A stretch of 64,000 nt of DNA, taken from assembly GCA_001466705.2 (NCBI GenBank), contig LATX02000013.1, positions 248,001 to 312,000 on the forward strand. Reading direction: 5' to 3'. The position numbers and the translations under genes are program-made. Shown piece by piece: positions 25,139-36,830 of this stretch; position 1 is the stretch's first letter, and each line of letters begins with the position of its first letter. Below the pieces are notes generated by a model that was not told the origin of the DNA, did no database searches, and was given only the letters and a program-made list of their open reading frames with translations. Source of the stretch: Moniliophthora roreri (lineage: Eukaryota; Basidiomycota; Agaricomycetes; Agaricales; Marasmiaceae).

Positions 25139-28100
25139 ATGTCGCTGATAAACGACACAGAGTGTGTATCAACCTATCTGTCCTCAAGGATGTTCACAGT
25201 CCTGATACCTTTCTTAGCTTTCTTATCCACAGTCTACGACTTTCATATTTACGGGATGTCGACGATATCTATGGGGCCAGAATAATATCCCTCGATCCTT
25301 CATACCACACAAATTCCTACATCGCATCTTCCGGCCTCGCCGACTCTGAAAAATGGCCTGAACTCGATATACCAGGCAGTCCCGATATCAGCGACGGCGA
25401 ACGTTCTGAAGGTTTTCCGGGTGCAAGAGGATTGAAGCATACTCAGACAATCATGGGACGAAGGTCTGGTGGTTTGGGGCTGAGAGTCAGTGCAAAGAGG
25501 GCGTCGGTTTCGAAGAGGGCATCAATATCTGGAACACCTAAACAAAGCGACGTCCAGAACTTTATCGCCGGTGGTGCACCCGTTCAGGACGGATTATCGA
25601 GCACACCAAAGAAGGAAGCAAATGGCCTACTCAAGGTTCCCGAAGTTCCAGATCAAGGGTCAACTGTCGTTGCGCCAACTGTGGACGTCAAGGTTGTGGA
25701 ACCTACGGTACAGGAGGAAGCCCCAGTCCAGAAAGTTGTGCAATTCATACCCAAGTTCAAGAATGCAGCAGAAATGGAAGCCAGAAGAAGGCTAAGGATG
25801 GCTGCACGACGAGGTGCTCGCAATGGACCTGCGCCGGCCGTCCCACTTCCTGCCCAGTCACTATCGTTCGATACTTCATCAGACGAAGAACCATCACGTG
25901 TACAGGAAATGTCTTCCTCAGGATCGGATTTCGATGAAGTAGTTGGAGATGACGATAGTATGGACGATGGTGATGAATTTGACCCGTACGTCCATCTGCT
26001 TCTCTATTCTGCACCGCATTTGTTACTTATGCCACGGCTACAGCGAGTTCCTCGCAGCCAGAGGCATCAACTCTGATAGTGCATCAGACGTATCCAACTC
26101 TCTTCCCTCAGTGGCCAATTCCTCGGCTCCAGGTTATGGCAGTTCCGCCAGACCTCGGCTCAGTCCCGTTTCTGAAGCCGAAAATCTTGAACCACATCGT
26201 CGGCCTCAACCTCAACCACATGCACCTCACGGTCAACGTTCTGCATCCGACGCTTCCAGTACAAAACCTCCACGTCGGCCGAATCCTGCTCGTGCAGGAT
26301 CCTCGAATACCTCTGTAACCCCAGCCTCGTCGTCCCAGCAAAACCAGAATCAGACAGCACCCTCCCCTTCAGCATCTTCCAATGAAATCTCTTTTGCTCG
26401 GAAACGTGTTGCACCTATTCGACCTCAGAAATCCGCCTTATCTTCCATGCTCGCTGCATCCTCTTCTTCGACAAATAACCCCTTCTCCGAAACGTACGCG
26501 ACCGTATCTGGTCGTGGAGACCCTGGCTCATCTATGAATGTCTTGGTGTATTTCCCTCATGCGACAAGGCCTGCTGGTAAGGCATTGGACTTGAATGTAA
26601 GGAAAGATGCGACTGTGGAAGAGGTTATCGGCTTTGCGCTGTGGAGTTATTGGGAAGAAGGCTGGCTGCCCAAATTGGATGAGGGCATTACCGAGGAGAA
26701 GGATCCGGAGAAGTGGGAAGTAACAATGAGTGCTGTTGGATGGGTGCTCCGGATGACGGAGGACGACGGCGAGGTGGATGATGATTTCCCTCGTGAGTTG
26801 CCCTTTCAAACTTGTGTCGTGAACTTGGCTAAGTTACCTGGCTCGTAGCCCCCGACAGGACAGGAAAGATATCTAAATTCAACGCAGACGGGTACGCCGT
26901 CATTGAGGCTACGCCAGCGCAAATTGCTCAAAACAAGATTCTCGAATCAAAGATTCAACGACCGATTGGGAAGAAAGCGGCAGATAAGAGCGCCTCAACG
27001 CTCAATTTACCGTTACCTCCTGGTATTATTGGGAGTGCGAGTACGAGTGCGCTTGCAGCTTCTGCTTTGGGTGGTTCAGTACCACTGTCGACGTCGTTGG
27101 GACCGTCTAATCAAGGACCGCAGATGTTCTTGAGGATTAGGATTGCGGATACGGCTGATGCGGGACACTTTATGACGACTATACCTGTGTATGCCTCTTC
27201 ATCTCTCATTCTATTTCACTAACAGACTGAAAACTCTGCACAGGTCGTCAGGGATGTATATGCAAGAAGTTCTCGAAGCTGTATGTCGAAGGCGAAAGAT
27301 GGCAAATCCCACAGATTATGCTTTACTCCTTGCTGATAAGGATACGCAGAGGATATTCGTGCCCTTGGATAGAACAGTAGCTAGCTTGCAAGGGAAGAGA
27401 GAGTTGATATTGGTGAAGAAGAGTGTTTTGCCACAGATGGGGGTGAATGTTCTTAGGGCGGGGAGGACGACGGACCCGAACGGTGAGTTCCTCTGCAGTA
27501 TTGAGGGTATTATCTGAGCTAATGGAATGCGGTTTCTTTAGCTTCGATATTCAAGAGAATGTCGGATACACCCGAGGTCAAGCTATCTGCAGCCTTGGAC
27601 TATGCAGCTGCGTACAAGGTTAGCCGTTTACCTCTGCCATTTTGCGTCTCATTCTTATTTTCATGTGATGCCACAGAAATATACAGTATATCGCAAACTC
27701 CCAATGATGGTCGCTCGCCAAGAAAGGACTCTGGCTATTGATGGTGGTTACGTTCATGTGCGCTCTGTTTCTCCATTTCACAGTCAAATTTTAATGGTCT
27801 TATTCTCCGTAGATTATGCCCACCAGCAGCAACAGAGCCGCCAAAGCCATGTTCGACAGCAGTCGTACATCCTCCTACCACATTAAGAGTATCTCGGATT
27901 GTCAGCAGTCAACAAAGTCGCCGTACATGTTTAAGCTTGTGGTGAATAGGGCAAGCGGGGATAAGAGGTATTATTTTGAGGCTGAGACTCCCAGGTTGGC
28001 AGGTAAGTTTCTTCTTCTGTGCCTCTGCTCGAGTGAAGTGATGCTGATAAGGAGTTGTATTAGGCGAGATTGTGCAGACCGTCAGGCAGGTAAAGCAGGC

Positions 28101-28155
28101 GCTTGAGCGGTCCAATACGATTGGCAAGTCGAGAAGGAGTAGACAGGTTGTTTGA
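25139..28155 (+). CDS. SIN1: SIN1/Avo1, TORC2 scaffold subunit
   Basis: Subunit of target-of-rapamycin complex 2 that recruits AGC kinases and links the complex to the plasma membrane. Exons 25139-25161, 25218-25985, 26044-26792, 26849-27188, 27244-27482, 27542-27618, 27677-27757, 27813-28002 and 28064-28155 give 852 aa. The N-terminus DFLIHSLRLSYLRDVDD is conserved in SIN1. A Ser/Pro-rich region follows. The CRIM domain starts near residue 427 (MNVLVYFPHATRP, then ALWSYWEEGWLPKL). A Ras-binding-like region lies near 600-700 (MFLRIRIAD, MYMQEVLEAVCRRR). The PH domain is at about 720-845 (KYTVYRKLPMMVARQERTLA, then FKLVVNR and YYFEAETPRLAGEIV). The first exon is only 23 nt and was chosen because it restores the conserved start. 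Intact. A decayed fragment of it lies at 30885-31425. Confidence 0.93.
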
Positions 28156-29003
28156 TCCTTACCAAATGATACCAAGGATACGTTCTCGGCGTGTTCGGGC
28201 TAATGAAAAAAGATGTGTTACTTGTGTAAGAGGCAGATGCCTCACAGTAATCTGCGTCCCATCTTGCCTTCAAAGCATGAAAAGCCGGCATTGCTCCATG
28301 TAAAAAGCGATCACCCATCTGTCATCATAGAGCTTCGGAATTCCAAAACAAACTCATGTTATCCAATGCGTACCAGCGTCCCAATGGTCGGGGAGAAAAC
28401 TTCGTGTTGCATGAAGTACAACCAAAACATTGGTTTGAGATTATACACAACTAGGGCTGCTTTGATTTTTTTCAGCCCTGGGAAAAACCAGAGGGAGAGC
28501 TATGTCTCTTGCGATGATTGTGGGAAGTGTTTGAAGACCTGCCATATCTAGTCTTATGTTCTTCGTGCTTCCATGCGTGATGCCAAAGCTATAAATACAG
28601 AACAGATGGGTATCGAGACTCCACTTGGAGCAAAAGCTTGTAGTCATTTCTGTCTTAAGTCATGGTGGAGCGGATGAGAAGTTTTCAGGAATCGCTATCG
28701 GCCTGAGACTAGCTGCTACCAGTCCAAGTCATAATATGGCGGAGTTACAGTAGTTGAAAGTCAAAGCATCCAAGTCTGTCTTAATTCTTTTGTCACCCTT
28801 CTGCTGTCACTGTCAAGACAAAGGTGGAGAATCAGAGCCTGCAATAGTCTGTGGAGACAGAGTTGGAGAATCAGAGCCTATAGCGGTCAGTGGGTCTTAG
28901 AGCCGAAATACGGCCAGTCTTGCTCTCCTTACAGGTTCCCGACTTTTCCCTATACACAACGACGGTCATTAGATATCGAGCCGAGCAATTTCCACTGGCA
29001 AGG
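28156..29003. other. Intergenic stretch without a recognised gene
   Basis: Contains a 16-bp direct repeat (TGGAGAATCAGAGCCT at 28825-28840 and 28864-28879). No protein or RNA gene was recognised. Confidence 0.4.
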
Positions 29004-29011
29004 TATAGAAA
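29004..29011 (+). promoter_or_regulatory. TATA-like box of the membrane paralogue
   Basis: TATAGAAA, 67 nt before ATG 29071, in the same sequence context as the TATAAAAA of the paralogue at 23695. Confidence 0.45.
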
Positions 29012-29070
29012 CCTGCAGGGAGTACTGAGTGGGAGCACCAAATTTTATGACTCTGATCTCACTCCCGAAG

Positions 29071-30075
29071 ATGCGGTTCAAGACTTCTCTCATCCTTTCA
29101 ATCATCCATGCAGGCCCGGTGCTGTCTATCTGCCCTGGCTTCATCTATGGTATCGGCAACGTCAGGCCCCTCGGTGGGGGTTTCAATCGATGTAAGGAGC
29201 CGTCCTTGCTAGACGTCGAATTGAGAATAATCTTCCGTTGTAGGGGACGTCTACATTGTTGGGACCCATTCTTGCTGACTATTGGCTATTTAATGACCGG
29301 ATTTGATATAGAACAATTGCACGGTTGTTGACGGTCGTACCACCAACCAGAATCCGTGCACACAAGACATATTCGGCTGCACCCCTGCCCCGATTATCTT
29401 CAACAGTTATAGGGACACCGTTACTGGGGTTGAGTGAGTCCAAGTTCACAACCATATTCATCAGGAGACTAACTCACCTAAAGGTATGCTTGTCTTCCCG
29501 ACCTCAACTCTGAGTCTTGCAGTGATACCGTGATTTCTGTATGCGTGAGTTGCTTACGTTCTGTGAAACACACCGTTATTCTTGATACTCCATATGATCA
29601 GTGTGGCAACTCACCTCCTACTCCGACTCCTGTGGAATCTAGCCCGGAGCATCACACCAAAACGTCGCTCATCGTAGGTTGCGCAGTTGGGACCGGCGGC
29701 TTCCTGCTCCTAGCTGGTGCAGCACTATTCCTGTATTTGCGGTACCGAGAGAAGACCGGGCAAAAGCAGAATTTAGGTGAAGAAGGAGGGATCGAAAGCA
29801 AGCCGAATGCCGCTGCCAACCAATCCGGTCCACTATCAAATTCAGCGACGGCAGCCGGACATCCTGGCAGAATCACGCCCTTCGATCTCTCCTCATCTCC
29901 CAGTTGCAGTTCACCTCCAGAAACATCGAGAGCGAGTTTCAGCACTGAGAAGGGGCGCCTGGGGATGAGCCCTCCACCAGAACGGATGCAGGATCTTCAA
30001 ACACTTCCAGAGGCCCGTCGGGCCAGTGATGAAGCTTCCGACTTGCCGCCTTCTTATGCTTCTCAGTATCAGTAA
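29071..30075 (+). CDS. Type-I membrane protein with eight-cysteine ectodomain
   Basis: Predicted 263 aa from exons 29071-29191, 29244-29257 (14 nt), 29312-29433, 29484-29544 and 29602-30075, all in phase; one donor is GTTGGG. A signal peptide of about 19 residues is followed by an ectodomain with cysteines at 21, 48, 61, 68, 89, 98, 106 and 107. Then come a Pro/Thr/Ser linker (SPPTPTPVESSPEH), one membrane helix (LIVGCAVGTGGFLLLAGAAL, about 129-152), a basic stop-transfer RYREK, and a Ser/Pro-rich cytosolic tail ending PPSYASQYQ. PPSY is a PPxY motif, which binds WW domains of HECT ubiquitin ligases. Family unknown. The paralogue at 23772 lacks linker, helix and tail. Confidence 0.75.
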
Positions 30076-30121
30076 ACAGCGACATTAACCACTCCACATT
30101 GTATGATTAGTTAATTTCGAA

Positions 30122-30385
30122 CGTGTGACTTGCCGCAGTGGGCCATCAGGGCCCGATGGCAATTACGAGTCCGTTTCTGGCGTTGTGGTTTTGCGGAAAC
30201 TTGGAATTTCTGGGGCTGACGGTAATGGGAGCGAAGCTGAATGTGCGCGCTAAGCGAGCCAAACAAAACGATCTATCGACATCTATCAGAACACAACTTT
30301 CCCACTTCCGCATAAGGAAAAAATTGGCAGATAAAGACGAATCCTCGTGGACTTGGATCCAGACTCGTAATCTCCTGAAAATCCA
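30122..30385 (+). repeat. Duplicated gene scrap, copy 1
   Basis: Contains TTGCCGCAGTGGG, then about 50 nt that read YESVSGVVVLRKL, then after about 110 nt GGCAGATAAAGACGAATCCT. The same blocks, in the same order and inverted, lie at 63770-63950. There the first frame is longer (MYPRLGLYDYLPQWD before the shared text), so the origin is probably a protein-coding exon of a gene I do not recognise. Confidence 0.6.
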
Positions 30386-30884
30386 TAGATATCGTGCTAC
30401 CCCATGTCTTGGATTGGAAGGTAATATAAAAAGGTCTTTAATAGCGAGGCAAATAACAGATTACGGACCCGTACTCACCTTCACGTATTTCAACTTCTTC
30501 GCTTTCTGCTATTTTCCCCCTCCCCAGTCATTTCCACTTGAGCTCGCTCAGTCTCCGCTAAGTAGACAATGATCAGAAAGACGAAGGAACGTTGAACATA
30601 CCATCAAACTCACAGACTAGAATCACGTTCTTGACGTTGAGAAATTGATGAAGGATCTGTTGAGTTTGTCCGGTGGTTCGAGGACGAGGAACCAGTCGGA
30701 AACAACGTACAGTAACTGTGGGTACTGGCGTCAAATGTGATGTCTTGACCTCGCGCTCGGCATGCGATGATTATGCTGGAGTGTTTAAATTAAATGTTTG
30801 GGTCCGAAGCGTCCTGGTATGTTCGGACACGATCAACATGTGCAGAGGGACTGCTCGTGGGCTTAGTCTAATTCAACGTTACAT
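30386..30884. other. Stretch with weak repeat similarity
   Basis: About 70 nt at 30790-30860 (TTTGGGTCCGAAGCGTCCTG onwards) match 61155-61235, where most differences replace C with T or G with A. No gene was recognised. Confidence 0.4.
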
Positions 30885-31425
30885 CAACAACCACATGCAC
30901 CTCTCAAGCTCTCCCTCCGGCGCTTCCAGTACAAAGCTTCCGCATCGGCCTAATCAACGGGATCTTCAAATATCTCTGAACATCTAACAACATTGTCTCA
31001 AAGCCGAAGTCAGACAGCTCCTTCCCTCTCGACATCTCCCGATGAGACCTCTCGCTCGTAAAGGTATCGCGCTCTGGAGTTATTGGGGTGAAGGTTGGCT
31101 GACCAAGCTGAATGAGGGCATTATCGGGGAGAAGGACTGGAAGAAGAAGTAGGATGTTTGAATGACTGTGATGTTGGATAGGTGCTACGGATGACGGAGG
31201 GCGATGGCGAAATGGATGAGGGTTTCCTTCGTGAGTTGCCTTTCTCAATGACTCACGAACTCCGCCAAGTTACCTGGCTCGTGACCCCCCGGTAGGACCA
31301 AAAAGATATTCAAATTCAACGCAAACGCAGGCTACCCCAGCGCAAACCGCTCGGGGCATTCAACGGGTCGGGAAGAAAGGGGCTGAAGAGCGCGTCAACT
31401 CGTTACCTCCGGGTGTCAGACCTGT
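30885..31425 (+). pseudogene. Fragment of SIN1, decayed duplicate
   Basis: Matches the SIN1 region around 26215-27020: the Ser-rich stretch with GASSTKLPHRPN (SIN1 has ASSTKPPRRPN), then LWSYWGEGWLTKL with ALWSYWEEGWLPKL in SIN1, then a remnant of SIN1 intron 3 (about 31232-31295), then FKFNANA and the SAST...LPPG segment. Internal deletions and stops destroy the frame. Presence of intron sequence shows a DNA-level duplication. Confidence 0.75.
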
Positions 31426-31429
31426 CACT

Positions 31430-31465
31430 GGTCGGTGTATAAAGCAAGCTGTCGATACACCGACC
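31430..31465. repeat. Perfect 11-bp inverted repeat (hairpin)
   Basis: GGTCGGTGTAT (31430-31440) and ATACACCGACC (31455-31465) are exact complements around a 14-nt loop. Possibly the remains of a small element. Confidence 0.5.
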
Positions 31466-32522
31466 TGTACAACGGAAAATTCGTGAGGAGACCTCGACAT
31501 CCCCCATTTTTGGTAACCGTTTCGGAGCTGTCACCTAAAAGTAGTAACTGATCGAATTTTTTCCCTTCTGCGTTCACCATTACCTGGCCTCTGCTCGCTG
31601 AATCTCAACCTCTCACCGGGACGTCACATACTTCTCTACCAAGCCTTCTCTCTTACAGCTCTCCATTATCCCGATCTAAGGGCGTACACGGAGTAGAAAG
31701 GGGGACCGGTTCTAATGGACAAGCTAATGGATGTGGCCTGCACGAACCCCAACTAGATGCAATCTCGATCGAGCACCAACTGATGTGGTAACTAGATGTT
31801 TACTTATATGGAGCTGGAGAGAAGCCGGTAAGGAATCGACAGGCAAGTTCCCTGGGCATTTTTGGTTGATTCTGACGCACTTAAATCCAGCATAAAGGTG
31901 ACCGTTGTTCATACAATTTATTCTGCGGTACAGAGAATTCAAGATTCTTAGCATGAGAAGTCCCTGGAAAAGGACTCTGATTATTCTACCCAGGAATTAA
32001 ATGTCTTGCGTACGCACAGCATTCCCTGTCAAATCACTATCTAGTATCACTGCTGTATTCGGGGGTCATGGATCGCCAGAACAATGGCTGAGCGACTCAA
32101 TCCATGTTGGTCGGAGCGCGCATCTTGGGAACGCTTCAACCGAAGAAAATCTTACAGTGCCGTCCCCAGATACCACTGTCAGACCCCATTCGCCCCAAAC
32201 GCCAGTTCTAGAGGAAGCGAGCCTTTCAAGAGAGGAACACCCTTACTACGCGTCTAAATTGTCTGAACCTGCTCACGTTATGGGTGACAGGTCGCTTGCT
32301 GTACACTGGTACTAGATCAGGCCCACAAATGTCCGGCACTTTTCAATCGCCGTTCGTAGCCGAGCAGACCTTCAATTGAGACGCAATATAGGCTATAACC
32401 GCTGGAGCTTGTGAGCGTCCGGAATGGTTGTATAACACTTCACGTTACCGCCTGGGCAGTATTCAACGGTCGAACGTTGGCTCTCGTTCCTGAACTTGAC
32501 CCGAACCTCAATTCCGCACAAC
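31466..32522. other. Intergenic stretch upstream of the phospholipase
   Basis: A 104-codon plus-strand frame at 32001-32315 shows no known motif. No other feature was recognised. Confidence 0.35.
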
Positions 32523-32530
32523 TATAAAAA
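32523..32530 (+). promoter_or_regulatory. TATA box of the patatin-like gene
   Basis: TATAAAAA, 83 nt before the chosen ATG 32606. Transcription would start near 32555, downstream of the two earlier ATGs (32530 and 32534), which supports ATG 32606. Confidence 0.55.
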
Positions 32531-32605
32531 TGGATGCCAATCCCGTCCTTCCTCCATCCCATTCATCACACTGCTCCATCCTTCATCCGTATCACTCCCT
32601 TGCTA

Positions 32606-35425
32606 ATGTCTCAGAACGAAGTCGATAACGCGTGGCTCAAATCCGAGGCTTCCTGTGAGCCTGTCATTGCGCGCGATGACCAGGTCCAATCCAAGATCTG
32701 GTTCAAAAGCAAACCAGTTGATCGTAACTTCTGCTACCGCGTAACACAGCTGCAACTATGCACCGATTCTAGAGACCAAGGGTATGCAGATGACAGGAGC
32801 GCTGGAAGCTGGACTTGGTTCGAGCTCGTTATCCTCCCCAGCGAAGCGGCCACCGAACCCAAGAAATCCAAAGAGGGCAAGGAATTGTCATGGCGTAGCC
32901 ATAACAACCAGCTTGGCAACCATAACGCAACGAGACATTTCGGTGTAGTGTTCGACCGTCGTTCTGAGTTACTGGCGAATTTTGAGGTGTGTGCGGTGAC
33001 CTGATGTCCTGCATCGATGCTGACTATTCAAATTGTAGGTCGGCGATGTATTGGCAGTTCGCGTCTGCGCTCGATTCTCTGGATGGGTGAACTATGCGGA
33101 TCGTGGTTTTATTGTCGCAAGGGTGCTCAATGAAGGTGTATATTCATCCCTTTTCACAGCGTTAGATAGTCACTAATGATGATTCAGACTTATTTACCCC
33201 GCATTCCTGGACTTTGACATCAAATGTCGTACCGAAGTTCTCGGAGGATGTTGAAGATGGATCCTACAGCTTCATGTCAACCACCCCATGCAACATCAAA
33301 TCCGAGGACAATGAGCTGAAATCGAAGATATGGTTTACTACTCCAGTGAGCTGTTATCCCTTCCGTTTTTCTCGAGATGAGGAGCTGATCCTAAAACCTT
33401 ATGCAGCCACTTGACCAGGACGCCATCAATAGACTGGAATCTATTCAGTTGTTTACCCGATCCCGCTTGCAATCGAATCAAACCACTAGAGTCCTACAAG
33501 GAGATAGTTTTAGCTGGTTTGATCTTGTCATACTCGAAAAGCCTACCGATACCATCCCAAAGGTCACGAATGGTGTCAGCTTGGTCTGGCTCAGTCACAG
33601 TAATGATTCGTCGTATATCCATCCCTACGGTACTCAGGGCCAACTGTTCGACGAGGATGACCACCAGCAGCCAAGGGCAAAGCAGATTGTTCAGATCAAA
33701 GGTTCGCTTGAAGTACGCAACGCTTACCTGGATGTGTTTATCGAGTACTCATCCGTCTCTATCAGCCCGGCAATGTCGTTGGTGTTCGAGTTTGCGCCCA
33801 ATTCGCAGGCTGGGAAAACTATGCAGAATTCGGTCAATTGGTTGTTCGTATCCGCAACACAGGTGCGTTTAAAGACCATCATTCAATTTACCCATACTCA
33901 CTGCTTGACTGCTCAGCTCGCGAGGCCCAGACTGTCGAGATACCCGACGTCACTGCAGCAAACGACGGCCTCCGCGAAATTCAGAAGGCAATCCACCAGT
34001 TCTACAAAGATATCACTCCTGCAGATCAGCCCGTGTATAGCTCTGCGACGACAGCAGCACTCGCCAACGAGGCTCGAGCTGATCTCATCTTGGCAGCTGG
34101 TCCACCTCCACCTTACCCTGATGAGGAGCCTTCTCGACCGCTCCGGCTTTTGTCTCTTGGTTCGTCATATTTCCTATCATCATCGTTATCGACCAATTGA
34201 TCTCTCACCACTGTCCTCAGATGGCGGAGGTGTTCGAGGTGTCTCCTCGTTACGTATCCTAAAGAGAATCATGGAAAAAGTAGCCGAATTGGAAGGCAAG
34301 GCTGAAGTAAAGCCATACGAATACTTTGACATGATGGTCGGCACTAGCACTGGAGGGTACGCCACGTCTGGATGATACATATAAAAAGATGTTAACCCAT
34401 TACGTTTCCAGCCTTATTGCTCTAATGCTTGGAAGACTCCGAATGTCAATTGACGAATGCGAGCAGGCATACGACGAGATCTCGAAGAAAGTCTTTGGGA
34501 AAAAGGGTGTCCTTATCAATACTGAAGAGAGAGCATTTGTTGCGGGTAGCTACATTTATGAAGCAAAGCCTCTAGAGGATGCGGTCCGGGACTTGGTACG
34601 AAAGAAGCTGGGAGATGCTGAAGCCAATTTATTGGAGAATGATCCTCCGTGCAAAGTGTGAGTTGCACCATTAGCTCTCGCTCCCTCAATTATCTGATCT
34701 ACTGGTTTCAGCTTTGTAATGTCGGCTTTAGCCAGCACAGTCGAAGATGGTAACACAGCGGTCCATCTGCGTAGCTATGATGTTGGGCCCACCGTTCCTT
34801 CCGAATATACCGGATGGCCCATTTGGCAAGCTGCTAGAGCCACATCGGCCGCACCTATCTACTTTGATAGGTTCAAGAAGAATGGCAAAGAGTTTGTAGA
34901 TGGAGGTCTCGGTTGGAACAACCCGATATATGAGTGAGTTGATCCAATCGATCCATTCGACCCTTTTCCTGACTATTATGCAGACTTATTTCGGAACTTC
35001 CTGCTGTTTATGGAAAGAATTTCGGTATCGGTTGCCTTCTCAGTTTGGGCACAGGTATACCGCCTGAGCTGAAGCTCGGTACTGGGTTGTCTTCTGTCCC
35101 TGAATTCATCCAAATTGCCACTAATAGTGAAGTGCCACATAAACAACTTGAAAGGTCAGCTTCCATCCTCCCAAGACAGGGCGAAGACAAATACTGGAGA
35201 TTTAATATGAGCAAGCAAATGTCCCAGCAGGATTGGGTCATCAAGGTTGTGGAGAGTTGGCTGGGGTTGAAGAAAGAAGAGAAGAAGATGGGATATCAAG
35301 ATATCATGGTGAAGATGGATGATTGGGAGGCCATTCCCATGATTCGGGAGCTCACTGACAAGTGGTTGCAGCGTGAATCCCAGACTTTGCTGGTCTGTGC
35401 CAGGAGGCTGTCTATGAAGAAATAA
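32606..35425 (+). CDS. Patatin-like phospholipase with duplicated N-terminal domain
   Basis: Predicted lipid acyl hydrolase of 775 aa. Exons: 32606-32986, 33039-33135, 33188-33345, 33407-33712, 33766-33862, 33917-34159, 34221-34356, 34412-34657, 34712-34933 and 34984-35425, all in phase. Two related N-terminal domains (about 1-170 and 171-335) each contain SKIWF near the start, WFDLVIL or WFELVIL in the middle, and VRVCARFSGWVNYA or VRVCAQFAGWENYA at the end, which points to a tandem domain duplication. The patatin domain starts near 428: oxyanion loop DGGGVRG, nucleophile elbow GTSTGG (Ser about 470), and the catalytic Asp in DGGLGWNNP near 619. No membrane segment. Start chosen from the TATA position. 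Intact. It is the last gene before the transposon island. Confidence 0.9.
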
Positions 35426-35544
35426 ATATGATACAAATATTGATGATTCTATGACTAATCAATTGTAATACTTGTAATCTCATTTTTTCCCTTAAGAATG
35501 CCATCAAGAGGGTAGGGAAAAAATAGTGTCAAATTACTTTAAAG
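35426..35544. other. Phospholipase 3' flank
   Basis: AT-rich flank up to the beginning of repeat R. No terminator signal can be told apart with confidence. Confidence 0.3.
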
Positions 35545-36097
35545 GGTCCTTAGAGGCACCTATAGTGCCCAGGTAAACACATTATAGTAGAGGGCACAGT
35601 CTGAGTGGTTTCTACCCTCTGATGAGAACACTTTCTGCATTAGAAGCTTGAACACAAATATCTATACTTTATCTTCTTGAATATGCTAATAATTTTCTCT
35701 CTCAGAAACCTTCAAGTCACATCAGCTGTCCTTCCCCACTCTCTTTCCTTTTTAGATTGTCTACATTTCACCTTCTCTTTCAAGAAAGGAAAAAAATCAC
35801 CCTGTTGTGCTTATTGTCATCTCCTGCAATGAAACTGATAACTATACTATCCTCCATTCTGCCCTCAATCTGGCCTCAATCCACTCATCTTATAGTCATT
35901 CAACCAGTAAATTCAGTTTATGTGGGATAATATCTATGTGATTTTTAGTCAAATGGAGTTAGTACATTTTGATCATAGGTATGTCTGCATTATTACTGCT
36001 ATGTTATCTTTGACTTGTGTACCTACCCTCAATCTGCTCATCTTGGATCATTTAGCAAATTTCAGCCTATCTATGATTCTGTAATGATGACCCTGCA
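35545..36097 (+). repeat. Repeat R, copy 1, first block
   Basis: Matches 60436-60955 in reverse complement along its whole length (for example CCTATAGTGCCCAG near 35560 and near 60940, and CATTTAGCA near 36050). A 33-nt extra piece follows the first 25 nt here. Copy 1 continues at 53266-53296 and 56367-56560, because three younger transposons split it. CG is almost absent. Nature unknown. Confidence 0.75.
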
Positions 36098-36356
36098 CAT
36101 TAGCAAAACCTGGGAAAGGTTACACCTGGGTGCTCACTCCCAAAAGTGGTGAGAATCCCTGCTAACTGTACTCTGGGATACTGACCCTGTTGATGCAATA
36201 TCTAAGGGTGATTATATCACTAACTGTTAATGACAGTCTTGAGAATTATTACATGTTGCTAGAATTAGTACGAGTGATCAGTGTTGTAACTAGTTGTAGA
36301 GAATTTAACATGTATTGGACATTAGCACAGGATAGGAGGGTTATGATAAGTTATGT

Positions 36357-36751
36357 TGTTACACTTTTTCCTTGACTGTACTTTTTTCCTTGGACACCTA
36401 TACTTTTTACTAGTCTCCTTTGACTCATGTATGCTTCTCTCTTACTCAGACTGCTGTGGCACAGTCAGTTATTGTTAGAATATCCAATGGCCTTTTAGAC
36501 TCACTATTTCACTTATTCATTGTAGCTATATTTAGCTCTGAATACTTAGTCATAGTTAAAAGTCTATTTGTATTTAAACCCCTGATTGACCATCAAGCTT
36601 CTTTAGCTTGACCTAGTTGAAACTTTATCAACTATAGTCTTTTGTGCCTATCACTGTTTCTAAGTCATCTGTCCAAGTCTATTGACTTCGGAATTCACAA
36701 ATGACTCTCAAACTTGAACTTAGTGATTATTGCAAAAGCCTTCACATAACA
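36357..36751 (+). repeat. gypsy-2 5' LTR with TATA and self-primer target
   Basis: A TATTTAAA box (36571-36578) lies 34 nt before AGCTTGACCT (36605-36614). That decamer is the exact reverse complement of the putative primer-binding site AGGTCAAGCT (36754-36763), 3 nt after the LTR. If transcription starts near 36605, the 5' end of the RNA could prime its own reverse transcription, as in Tf1-type elements. Confidence 0.7.
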
Positions 36752-36830
36752 TTAGGTCAAGCTGATCTTGCCAACCTTTTGGGGTTTAGGCACCCCAATC
36801 CAGAACCATGTCCGGACATCAGTGAGGAAG

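Noticed and set aside
25162..25217. SIN1 start at an in-frame GTG of the long open frame
   Set aside because: A 23-nt first exon from ATG 25139 with a GT-AG intron restores the conserved SIN1 N-terminus.
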